64,000 nucleotides of DNA from Closterium sp. Naga37s-1 (lineage: Eukaryota; Streptophyta; Zygnematophyceae; Desmidiales; Closteriaceae). The translations under genes were made by a program, and so were the position numbers. A model generated the notes under the pieces. The model ran no database searches. It had not been told where the DNA came from and was given only the letters and a program-made list of their open reading frames with translations. The DNA lies in assembly GCA_947471745.1 (NCBI GenBank), contig CANJKZ010000092.1, positions 1,798,001 through 1,862,000 of the forward strand, read 5' to 3'. The first letter of the stretch is position 1; every line of letters begins with the position of its first letter. Below are positions 40,827-49,518 of this stretch, piece after piece.

Positions 40827-43800
40827 GGGCGAAATTCCCACCACAACATCACAAGCGAGGACGGGACGCACCAGGCGACATCGGGCCGCGACAGACACGA
40901 CGGCGGTGCGAGAAAATCCCAATCACCCTCGCTATCTCGCGCCAGAGGAGCTGGCGATGCGGGCAGACTGGTTCGCGGACATCGCGAATTGGGATATCCC
41001 TGCTCTCTGCGACAGTCGGCAGCCATCTCTGGCATGGCGGTTACCGCCAAACTTGTGCCAGTTGTTTTCGCTGACGCTACTGACCCCGTTACTCCACCTG
41101 TCACGAAACCCGGAATCAGAGGCAGGTTGGCGCCTTCTCCTCTTTCTGCCATGTCTGACGCTTCGCCAAAGCTCGCCACGGAAACCGAACTGGCCCCAGA
41201 TCAAGGCCCGGCTACGAGCCTTCCAGCGTGGTGAGTGGGACCAACTGTACAAGGACGCGATTGAAGCAGTCAACTCACCCGCGCCACCACGTCATCAGCC
41301 CGATGCTACCGGGGTCATCAACCGAGCTGAGGGCCTGGCAAAACGTGGTAGCCTGCGCCGAGCCGTGTTGGCGTTAGAGTCAACGCCAGTCTGCAAACCA
41401 ACACCAGAAATTCTGGAGGAGCTCCGACGGAAACATCCGCCAGCCGAAACAGGACAAACGACGTGGCCACCCACGCCCGAGTCAAAATTATCCATCACCC
41501 ACGCTGACTTCGCCAAACTACTGTGGAGGTGCGAGAACGGGGTCGGTGCCGGACCTTCGGGAACAACCTTCGAGCACATGCGCGACGCGGCAATCACGAA
41601 CGGGCGAGTCAGCACCCATCTGCACGCATTGATAAACACCATTTTGGGGGGCAACCTACCAGCACCGGTGGCGGACCTACTAACAGCCTCGCGACTCATA
41701 GCCCTGGCCAAACCTGGTGGGGGGGCTCGACCAATCGCGATTGGCGAATGCATCACTCGGCTGACAGCCAAGGCAGCCCTCGCAGCCACGGGCGATGCTG
41801 CACGTGACTATTTCCTGCCTCTACAGTATGGTGTGGCTGTGCCAGGAGGAGCCGAGGCAGTTATCCACGTGGCGCGGGCGTATCTGGACAAGTTACCCAA
41901 AAGCCTGGTGCTGCAAACCGACATCTCGAATGCATTCAACAGCATATCCCGACAAGCTATCGCGACGGCGTTACAAGAACCCGGACTATCGTCACTAGTG
42001 CCGCTGGTGAAACTGACCTACGGTAACCCGTCTAAGTTGCACCTCGACGCAAATTTCGAATGTGACCCGCTGACCAGCGAACGGGGCGTGCGTCAAGGGG
42101 ACCCACTTGGCCCTTTACTGTTTGCGGCGGGAATACACCCAGCACTTCGCGACACTGCTGAGGCATATCCCCATGTGCTTTGTCTGGCTTACGCCGACGA
42201 TGTCACATTCCTGGGGGAGGCGGCGGACACTGTAGCCGCATTCAATCACTTCACCGAGAGGTTGGCGCACCTGGGGCTAAGACACAATGCGCAGAAATGC
42301 ACAGCTTGGAGCAGGGAAGAAGCAGTGAAGGATCAGCTGCCGCAGGGAGTCCCATTTTCCCACGACGGCGTGCGCTTCCTGGGAAGCTTCGTGGGCCCTG
42401 ACAGCGGGGCGTCACAGTTCCTGTCGGGTCAGCTACGGGAAATGGCAAATCCCTTGCCACTCCTTGAGAAAGCCGACCCCCAGGTAGCATCGTTATTGCT
42501 CACCCGCTGTATCTCGAGGCGGGTGGCATACCTCACCAGAACGACACCGCTTCACCTTCTGCCTCTCGACACCTGGAGTCAGTGGGGCACTGATCTGCTT
42601 GCAGCGCTACTCACAGCATGCGGCATCCGCGTGCCCACCTGCCGCATTGAACAAGCACGTGTCTGGGCGCAGGCCTCACTGCCGCCGTCCTTGGGGGGGA
42701 TAGGCATTACCGACCCCCTAATCGAGGGAGTATACGGGTACGCAGCGAGCTTCACACAGGCCGCGCTTTTCCTGGCATCACTAGACGGCGCCCCTGATGG
42801 CGCGTTGACGCAGGCTCGGGACCACATGCTGCTGCCTGCAGACGTCGCCACGCCTCTCCACGCATGGCTATCGAAGTGCGAAGCGGCTTTACCGGAAGAC
42901 GCACGGGAGATCCTGGAGAAAGAGCGGCTGGAGCGATCAGACATCAGGCTCCAGCACGCATTGGCACTGAGGGTACATGGGAGCAGATATGCCGCACAGG
43001 TCAAGGAGACACGACGGATGGCGCTGAACCCCCTGTGCGGACACACGCAGCGGATGTACTCAATGACCGGTTACGGGACCGGGGATTGGCTGACCGCTAT
43101 CCCCATTGCGGCCAACAGGAGGATTGGGCCCACTCACTTCTCTAATGCCGTGCGTTTCCGGCTGGCCCTCCCCTTCTCCACACCGAAGAAGTGTGACTGC
43201 GCTGACCACATCGCCATCACGGACCCCCGCCTCCCTAACCACCTACTCCGCTGCGGCACGGGCAAGCATCGCATCAACACCCATAACGAGCTGCGTGATG
43301 CCTGCATTAGCATGGCCCAAGACGCGGGGTTCATTGTCCACGGCGAGTCGTCGGCGCACTGCCCCATTGAGGAACAGACGGCTGATTTTACAATGACGGA
43401 AAGAAGCAGTGGGGCCGTCTACGTATGCGACGTCACCATTACCGACCCTATTAGCACTAGGGATCCAGAGGCGCAGAAAGGCAGGGGCTGGGCGGCGCGG
43501 GAGCAAGCGGACAAGAAGATCCAGCACTACGCCACCCTGCCAGAGACGGTGAAGTTCTTCCCACTTGCGGTGGACACCTACGGCTGCCCCTGCGCGGAGG
43601 TGCCAGTCTTCCTGAAGCTCTTGGCGGACACTGCAGCTCGGCGCCACTTCAACGCCGACTCCAAATCGTTCTATGCTGCAAAGTTCCTGCACCAGTTCAG
43701 GCTGGTCGGTGGCCCTGCAGAGGGCCCAATCAGTGGGCCTCCTGCTCAAGCTTGGAGAGGCTGCGGCAGTAGAGAACCCGCCTGTGGGGGGAATTGGGGA

Positions 43801-43836
43801 CGAGTTGCACCTTGGGGACTGCTTCGCAGTCATTGA
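40777..43836 (+). CDS. GA-4 reverse transcriptase-RLE protein, 1019-codon frame
   Basis: This is the longest uninterrupted RT frame. The N-terminal region resembles GA-6 and GA-7 (CDSRQPSLAWRLPPNLCQLF). RT spans about residues 250-560: GVGAGPSGTTFEHMRDAAIT, SRLIALAKPGGGARPIAIGE, motif A LQTDISNAFNSISR (~380), motif B GVRQGDPLGPLLFA, motif C YADD (472-475), then LGSFVG. The C-terminal RLE has CDC (806) and NHLLRC (zinc knuckle), NTHNELRDAC, TADFTM (869), CDVTITDP (catalytic Asp 885) and PLAVDTYGCPCAEV. This single-ORF plan of RT, CCHC and RLE is that of R2-like early-branching non-LTR elements, which nick a specific target and prime reverse transcription there. A ~5-base loss near 43,699 replaces the last ~50 residues; the homologous end is at 43,855. 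Confidence 0.9.
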   Translation: MTSKGTPLVDRPMPIVQGEIPTTTSQARTGRTRRHRAATDTTAVRENPNHPRYLAPEELAMRADWFADIANWDIPALCDSRQPSLAWRLPPNLCQLFSLTLLTPLLHLSRNPESEAGWRLLLFLPCLTLRQSSPRKPNWPQIKARLRAFQRGEWDQLYKDAIEAVNSPAPPRHQPDATGVINRAEGLAKRGSLRRAVLALESTPVCKPTPEILEELRRKHPPAETGQTTWPPTPESKLSITHADFAKLLWRCENGVGAGPSGTTFEHMRDAAITNGRVSTHLHALINTILGGNLPAPVADLLTASRLIALAKPGGGARPIAIGECITRLTAKAALAATGDAARDYFLPLQYGVAVPGGAEAVIHVARAYLDKLPKSLVLQTDISNAFNSISRQAIATALQEPGLSSLVPLVKLTYGNPSKLHLDANFECDPLTSERGVRQGDPLGPLLFAAGIHPALRDTAEAYPHVLCLAYADDVTFLGEAADTVAAFNHFTERLAHLGLRHNAQKCTAWSREEAVKDQLPQGVPFSHDGVRFLGSFVGPDSGASQFLSGQLREMANPLPLLEKADPQVASLLLTRCISRRVAYLTRTTPLHLLPLDTWSQWGTDLLAALLTACGIRVPTCRIEQARVWAQASLPPSLGGIGITDPLIEGVYGYAASFTQAALFLASLDGAPDGALTQARDHMLLPADVATPLHAWLSKCEAALPEDAREILEKERLERSDIRLQHALALRVHGSRYAAQVKETRRMALNPLCGHTQRMYSMTGYGTGDWLTAIPIAANRRIGPTHFSNAVRFRLALPFSTPKKCDCADHIAITDPRLPNHLLRCGTGKHRINTHNELRDACISMAQDAGFIVHGESSAHCPIEEQTADFTMTERSSGAVYVCDVTITDPISTRDPEAQKGRGWAAREQADKKIQHYATLPETVKFFPLAVDTYGCPCAEVPVFLKLLADTAARRHFNADSKSFYAAKFLHQFRLVGGPAEGPISGPPAQAWRGCGSREPACGGNWGRVAPWGLLRSH

Positions 43837-43945
43837 GCCCCTAGTGGAGTTGTAGATCTGTGGTGCTTGTGCTTTACATGTGTGTTACCTACGACTCTAT
43901 GACTTGCATGCTTGTACTTGCCGACTATATCAATACAAGGACCAT

Positions 43946-43946
<1 letters not shown>

Positions 43947-43977
<31 letters not shown>
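43947..43977 (+). repeat. (GA)n between GA-4 and GA-5
   Basis: About 30 bp of (AG)n follow ACAAGGACCATT directly. Confidence 0.97.
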
Positions 43978-44021
43978 CCCTAGTAGTTAGTCCTTAGCCT
44001 CCCCGGCCCTCTCCAGCCTAG

Positions 44022-44027
44022 TATATA
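44022..44027 (+). promoter_or_regulatory. GA-5 sense TATA box
   Basis: TATATA sits in CAGCCTAGTATATAGCTC, nearly the same module as module 1 of GA-4, with CTCCTCATTGTTCGG about 30 bp downstream. Confidence 0.6.
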
Positions 44028-44080
44028 GCTCTGTCTGCGTGCTCACTCTCCTCATTGTTCGGTTTTTTATTCTCCTAAGC

Positions 44081-44140
44081 GAGCGGGCGGCCGACGCTCG
44101 ACAGCGCGGCCTTCGGCCGCGCGTGAGGGGACGGCAAGGG
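44081..44140 (+). ncRNA. GA-5 structured 5' leader, partial
   Basis: The 5' arm of hairpin 1 is deleted (GCGAGCGGGCGGCCGACGC), while hairpin 2 (GCGCGGCC-TTC-GGCCGCGC) and GTGAGGGGACGGCAAG are intact. Confidence 0.55.
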
Positions 44141-44180
44141 AACACACACCCGAGTAACTATAGGCAACGGCATACAAGCA

Positions 44181-44204
44181 ATGGCAGCATCAACACCATC
44201 CTAA
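44181..44204 (+). CDS. GA-5 seven-codon upstream ORF
   Basis: ATG GCA ... TAA encodes MAASTPS, six nucleotides before the main ATG at 44,211. Confidence 0.5.
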   Translation: MAASTPS

Positions 44205-44241
44205 GCAACAATGGCAACAACGGGGCAAGCGGAGCTCGGAT

Positions 44242-45573
44242 CTACATCCGGTGACCTCCAAGGGCATGGAGAATGCCCGTCAAAGTCCGCCACAGCTCAC
44301 GGACCACCAGCGTACTTGCGCCGATCGCCGCGACTCCAGATCCTGCGCGCAAGTGTCGCCTCAAGCCCCAGACAGCCTCGTCAAGCTGTCCCACAGCCGC
44401 AGCGCCACCCTCTGCGGGCGCAGCCAACGCGGGCACCAGCAGCTGTGCGAGCTGGTCCGCCGCGTCCAGGCAAGTCTCGCGCGGCCGGTCATGAAACGTG
44501 TCAGCAGGGATCGCATGGAGGGACGAGTGAGCCATCACCTGAATCAACAGCAGCGCGTGAAGGCTCTCCGCAAGAAGGTGCAGCTGGCCGAGCGTCGCCT
44601 CAGGAAAACGGGTCTGCGGGGGCTGAAGTGCCACCGCCAAGAATGGAAGCGGCTCATCAGCAGCAAGATAAGGAGTGTACTGCGCCCCCACCGCTCCGCT
44701 ACCGGCGGCAACGAATTCCACACCCGCCACCGGCGGAACGGGCGGCAGGCGAAGACGAGAACCAGGAGCAGCAGCTGAGGCAGCAGGAGCAGGAGCCGAT
44801 GGGGCAAGGACAGGAGGAGGAAGTGCAGCAGCCGGCGGAAGGTCCACGGGAAGCACAGCCTGACGAGGAGCCACATGCGCCGGCGCGGCCCGCAGTGAAC
44901 TGCTCTGGCTCTGCGCCGCCCTCTCCTCGCGCACGGCCCTCGACACCTCCCGCTGAAGATCCGCCATTGTCATGGGCGGGCGGTATGCCCCACCACCACC
45001 ACGCCCACGGGGACCCCTCCAGCCCCCATGGCCACCGGAGTGAGCAGGCCAGTGAGACTGCTGGTGGTAGCGCCCAGGAAAATCACGCCGACGCCGTGAC
45101 GACGCCCGCTCCTGGTGGAGCGCAGGAGAATGTGGGCGAGACGAGCGGCGGTCAGGCGAGGGGGGGCGCGACGGCTGACCCGCCGAGGCAACCGGCATCA
45201 CAGCAGGCGCCAAGGGCGCAACCAGCAGAGCCGGGATGCCAGTGGTGGCGGACGCCTCCTGCGATGACAAAGCAGCGGCAAGCGCCGACAAAGCGGGGAC
45301 AGCAGCAGTCGGTGCAACAGGTGCGGCAGGGACAGGAACAGGCGGATCAAGACCAGTCGCCAGGGCGGACACCGAGGGCTCAACAGGAGGAGCTAGGGGA
45401 ACGGCAGCAGCGGTCGGAGTAGCCGGGGCAACAACAGGAGCAACGATAGGCGCAGACTGGGCGGGCGCAGTCTCGGCAGCAGGAGCCTCGGGTACGAGGG
45501 GAAGAGGCATTCCAACGACTGCTGTCACGGGCTTCGGAGCCGGCGGCACAGGGGGTTTCATCGCCGTGGTCAC
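44242..45573 (-). CDS. GA-5 antisense ORF (ORF-A), 443 residues, intact
   Basis: It runs from ATG 45,573 (MTTAMKPPVPPAPKP) to a stop at 44,242, closely following GA-4 in layout: Pro/Ala-rich part, SRPPSPDRRSSRPHSP, SSRRRRDFPGR, GGHGGWRGPRGRGGGG, TMADLQREVSRAVREERA and the helical C-terminal domain ending LHALGGHRM. Over the SRPPSPDRR-SRPHSP stretch nearly all differences from GA-6 are synonymous on this strand. It stays open although the RT of the same copy has at least four lesions. Confidence 0.73.
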   Translation of the reverse strand: MTTAMKPPVPPAPKPVTAVVGMPLPLVPEAPAAETAPAQSAPIVAPVVAPATPTAAAVPLAPPVEPSVSALATGLDPPVPVPAAPVAPTAAVPALSALAAALSSQEASATTGIPALLVAPLAPAVMPVASAGQPSRPPSPDRRSSRPHSPALHQERASSRRRRDFPGRYHQQSHWPAHSGGHGGWRGPRGRGGGGAYRPPMTMADLQREVSRAVREERAAQSQSSSLRAAPAHVAPRQAVLPVDLPPAAALPPPVLAPSAPAPAASAAAPGSRLRLPPVPPVAGVEFVAAGSGAVGAQYTPYLAADEPLPFLAVALQPPQTRFPEATLGQLHLLAESLHALLLIQVMAHSSLHAIPADTFHDRPRETCLDAADQLAQLLVPALAAPAEGGAAAVGQLDEAVWGLRRHLRAGSGVAAIGASTLVVRELWRTLTGILHALGGHRM

Positions 45574-45807
45574 CTTTTCGCGCTCAGCCTAAAATTTGGT
45601 GACCGCAGCCGACGCCGCGACAGCGCGCAATTCAAACAGCTCAGGCCCTCCAGCAATCACCATCCCGAGGAAGGGGTGGCCGGGGTGTCGGTCGGCAGGA
45701 AGCGAGTGGAGTAGGCGGAGGTCCGGAGAACGGGTTTCAGGCGGCTGGACGTAGGGCTTTAACCGAGATTGAAGAGACTAATGAAGCGGAAGAAATTTTG
45801 GACCCTA

Positions 45808-45813
45808 CTTATA
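45808..45813 (-). promoter_or_regulatory. GA-5 candidate antisense TATA box
   Basis: On the minus strand CCCTATAAGTAGGG lies 235-240 bp before ATG 45,573, as in GA-4. It overlaps sense codons for Thr-Tyr-Arg-Glu-Glu. Confidence 0.38.
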
Positions 45814-48800
45814 GGGAGGAGTTAGTCCCTGCGGAGGAAGGGGACAGTGATGGGGAGAGCGAAGGGAACCGAGACTCTGCTGGAAGAGAGAGAACGGAGA
45901 GGGAGGATGGCCAAGGTGCATCACGAGGACGCGGAGAGGAAGGAGGGCCGACCGATGGCGATCGGACGGCCACGTTTCCAACCCTTCCTCGCAACGCGAG
46001 GCTGAGCCGCACTCGAGGAATTCGTCCCGCCCGTGATGAATCAGCGGTATGACATAGCCCACAAAATCCCTGCTACTCTTCGCCAGATGAGTTGGCGAGG
46101 CGAGTAGACAAGTTCGCTGGGATCGCGAACTGGGACATTGCGGCACTCTGCGACAGCCGACAGCCAACACTGTCACGGCGTTTACCGCCAAATCTGTGCC
46201 AGCTGTTCTTGCTGGTGCTGTTAACCCCACTCCTTCATCTTTCGCAAAACCCTGACTCTGAAGCTGGATGGCGCTTGCTTCTTTTCCTCCCGCGTCTCAC
46301 CCTTCGCCAGTCCTCGCCCAAACGACCGAACTGGCCCCAAGTCAAGGCTCGGCTCCGTTCGTTCCAGCGTGGCGAATGGGAGCAGCTGTACACCGAGGCC
46401 GTGGACGCAGTTAACACCCCTCCACCGCCACGTCACCAGCCTGATGAGACCGGCGTGATTAGCCGAGCCGAAGGTTTGGCGAAACGAGGCAGCCTGCGAC
46501 GGGCCGTGCTGGCACTGGAGTCAACACCGGTCTGTACACCCAGTCCAGCTATCCTGGAGGAACTTCGACAGAAACACCCGCCTGCTAGGCCCGAGGCGCT
46601 GACTTGGCCGGCCACACAAGCGTCGTGTCTGACCATCCCCCATGGAGAATTCGTCAAACTCTTGGGCAGATGCGAGAATGGGGTGGGCGCCGGACCATCG
46701 GGCACAACCTTCGAGCACCTGCGCGACGCAGCAATAACTAATGCATCGGTCAGCACCCACCTGCACGCCTTGGTAATCACAGTGCTGACCGGGAAATTAC
46801 CGCCAGCAGTGGCTGACTTGCTGACTTCCTCGTGCCTCATCGCTCTGTCCAAGCCCGGAGGAGGAACACGACCAATAGCAATCGGCGAATGTCTGACCCG
46901 ATTGGCATCGAAAGTGGCCCTGACAATCATGGGCGAGGCCGCACGTGAATGCTTTCTACCACTACAGTACGGGGTGGCTGTGCCACGTAGAGCAGAGGCA
47001 ATCATTCATGCCGCCCGGGCCTTCCTAGACGCACGCCCAGATAGCGTCATACTGCAGACGGACATTTCGAACGCGTTCAACAGTATCTCACGACCCCAAC
47101 CTTTCGCCACTGCTCCCGCTAGTCAAACTGACTTATGGTAACCCGTCGCAACTCCACTTAGATGCACAGTTCGACTGCGAACCTCTGATCAGCGAACGAG
47201 GAGTTCGGTAAGGGGACCTCCTCGGCCCCTTGCTCTTCGCTGCTGGAATACACCCTGCATTATGTGAAACCGCTATCGCACACCCACAAGTCCTATGCCT
47301 CGCCTACGCTGACGACGTCACTTTCATGGGAGAAACTGACGCTGCCGTAGCCGCCTTCACCCATTTCACTGACAGCCTCACACACATTGGGCTCACGCAT
47401 AACCCCGGGAAATGTGCAGCGTGGCACCGTAACACAGACTGCACGACCTCACTTCCTTCTGGCGTGTCATTCAGGGCGGACGGGGTCCGCCTTCTTGGTA
47501 GTTACCTAGGACCTCCAGCAAGCATGGCAAAATTTCTGGCGGCACAGCTAGAGGATATGGCGAAGCCACTGCCACTCCTACAGCGTACGGATCCCTAGGT
47601 AGCTTCTCTCTTACTGACCCGCTGCATCTCCCGTCGCGCCGCATATCTCACCCGAACCACACCCATTAACCTGCTAGAGCGCGACAAATGGTCCCAGTGG
47701 GGAAGGGATCTCCTAGCCACCTTGCTTACCGCATGCGGAATCCGTATCCCCTCGAGTAGCTCAGAGTTGGAGCGGGTGTGGGCACAGGCATCTCTCCCGC
47801 CGTCACTTGGCGGAATTGGACTCACAGACCCGACCGTGGAAGGTGTCTACGGATTCCTCGCTAGTTACTGCCAGGCCGCGCTTTTCATAGACTCACTGGC
47901 GCATGAAGGAGACGGCATAATCTCGACGGTCAGGAACCATATGCTGTTGCTCCGCGATGTCAACACGCCTCTCCACGCGTGGCTCTCCGAATGTGAATTA
48001 TCTCTGCCCACCGACGGCCGCGAGGTGCTGGAGAAGGAGCGACTAGAGCCAACGGGCATTAGGTTGCAGCATGCCTTGGCACTCAAGGTTCAAGGGAGCA
48101 AATACGCGGTTCAAGTAAGAAAAACCAGGCGCATGCGACTGAATCCGCTTTCCGGGCACACACAGCGGATGTTCTCTCTCAATGGTTGACCGCCATTCCA
48201 ATAGCAACCACACGTCGTGTTGGCCCCGTCCATTTCGCAAACGCGGTGCGCTTCAGGCTGGGTCTCCCTTTGTCAACACCCAAAAACTGCGACTGCACAG
48301 AGCATACCGCCATACCTAACCCGCGCCTTCCCAACCACCTGTTCAGATGAGGGACAGGCAAGCACCGCATCAACACTCATAACGAGCTACGCAATGCTTG
48401 CATCAGCATGGCTGAGGATGCTGGGTTCATAGTACATGGAGAAACAGCGGAGTACTGCCGGGTCGATGAGCAAACTGCCGATTTTACCATGAGGGACAGA
48501 AGCAGCGGCGCGGTGTACGTGTGCGACGTCACTATTACCGACCCCATCAGTACTAGGGACCCGCAGGCGCTGAAAGGAAGAGGATGGGCAGCACGGGAGC
48601 AGGCTGACAAGAAGCTCAAGCACTATGCCAATCTGCCAGACACGGTGCGCTTTTTCCCTCTGGCGGTCGAGACGTACAGCTGCCCATGTGCAGAGGTGCC
48701 GGTTTTCCTGAAACTACTAGCAGACACAGCAGCTCGGCGACACTTCAACGCCGACTCAAAATCATTTCATGCTGCTAAGTTCTTGCATCAGTTTCGGCAA

Positions 48801-49067
48801 AGGTGGTCGGTAGCCCTGCAAAGAGCTCAATCCGTCAGTTACCTTATCAAGTCGTGTGAAACCGCTGCAGCAAAAAACCCACCAGTGGGTGGAATAGGGG
48901 CTGGATTTCGTTTGGGAGATTGTTTTGCGGTGATTGAGCCCTTGGTTGAGCTCTAGACCAGGGCTGGTGTGCAAGCTAGTACCTGTTTGCTAAATAGGAT
49001 TGTCATAGGATTGCCAACTATCTCTAGTTTGTTGCTTGTACCCTTCCTATATCAATACACGGACCAT

Positions 49068-49069
<2 letters not shown>

Positions 49070-49144
<75 letters not shown>
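49070..49144 (+). repeat. (GA)n after GA-5
   Basis: This (AG)n tract with one GGGA interruption directly follows ACACGGACCATT. Confidence 0.96.
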
Positions 49145-49147
<3 letters not shown>

Positions 49148-49167
49148 CCTAGCAATACAAGGACCAT

Positions 49168-49169
<2 letters not shown>
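49142..49169 (+). mobile_element. Micro-remnant of a GA element
   Basis: Between two (GA)n tracts stand only GGATCCTAG, the start of GA-1 and GA-2 5' modules, joined to CAATACAAGGACCATTAG, the 3' terminus of the family. It is an almost completely deleted copy, or a very short insertion. Confidence 0.6.

Positions 49170-49238
<69 letters not shown>
49169..49238 (+). repeat. (GA)n before GA-6
   Basis: This (AG)n tract with one GCGA interruption is followed by ACTCTAGCCTCTGCCC, the start of GA-6. Confidence 0.96.
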
Positions 49239-49240
<2 letters not shown>

Positions 49241-49287
49241 CTAGCCTCTGCCCTCTGCCCTCAGCCCTCGGCCCTTGGCCTTCTAGC

Positions 49288-49295
49288 TATATAAG
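49288..49295 (+). promoter_or_regulatory. GA-6 sense TATA box
   Basis: TATATAAG sits in TTCTAGCTATATAAGGGGC, similar to the GA-1 box and about 50 bp before the leader hairpins. Confidence 0.6.
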
Positions 49296-49342
49296 GGGCT
49301 TTCTTGGCCTCTCTTCTTCATTGTGTGGCGGCAGCAAAATTT

Positions 49343-49415
49343 TCGCTCACGGCGGCCGCCTTCGGCGGCCGACGCTCGACAGCGCGGCCTTCGGCCGCGC
49401 GTGAGGGGTGGCAAG
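49343..49415 (+). ncRNA. GA-6 structured 5' leader
   Basis: Hairpin 1 is GGCCGCC-TTC-GGCGGCC, hairpin 2 GCGCGGCC-TTC-GGCCGCGC, followed by GTGAGGGGTGGCAAG. Unlike GA-2 and GA-4 there is no CGAGCG before hairpin 1. Confidence 0.6.
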
Positions 49416-49457
49416 GGATCACACATGCGTGTTACTATAAGCACCGTCATACACGCA

Positions 49458-49481
49458 ATGGCAGCATCAACACCGGCCTAA
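49458..49481 (+). CDS. GA-6 seven-codon upstream ORF
   Basis: ATG GCA ... TAA encodes MAASTPA, six nucleotides before the main ATG at 49,488. Confidence 0.5.
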   Translation: MAASTPA

Positions 49482-49518
49482 GCAACCATGGCAACAACGG
49501 GGCAAGCGGAGCCCGGAT

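Larger units (their letters stand above)
38464..43946 (+). mobile_element. GA-4: best preserved RLE-type (GA)n-targeted non-LTR retrotransposon
   Basis: It is about 5.5 kb, with three 5' modules, hairpin leader, upstream ORF, intact 439-residue antisense ORF and an RT-RLE frame open for 1019 codons. It ends TATATCAATACAAGGACCATT followed by (AG)n. Only small indels near 40,826 and 43,699 disturb the sense protein. It is the best reference copy of the family in this window. Confidence 0.9.
44211..48956 (+). pseudogene. GA-5 sense ORF: RT-RLE, degenerate
   Basis: The frame from ATG 44,211 is open to 45,422. RT frames begin again near 46,092 (CDSRQPTLSRRLPPNLCQLF) with GVGAGPSGTTFEHLRDAAIT and LQTDISNAFNSIS. 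About 25 bp are lost near 47,090. A CAG/CAA-to-TAA change near 47,208 breaks motif B (GVR, stop, GD). AYADDVTFMGE follows, then TAG at 47,596, a deletion near 48,183 removing GYGTGD, and TGA near 48,347 in the zinc knuckle. The C-terminal RLE (48,408-48,956) is intact in one frame: ADFTMRDRSSGA, CDVTITDP, PLAVETYSCPCAEV. Confidence 0.88.
43978..49069 (+). mobile_element. GA-5: RLE-type non-LTR retrotransposon, degenerate RT, intact antisense ORF
   Basis: It starts with module GGCCCTAGTAGTTAGTCC, like module 1 of GA-4, and ends TATCAATACACGGACCATT before (AG)n. One promoter module, a leader lacking the 5' arm of hairpin 1, upstream ORF, intact 443-residue antisense ORF and a heavily damaged RT-RLE are present. 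Confidence 0.88.
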
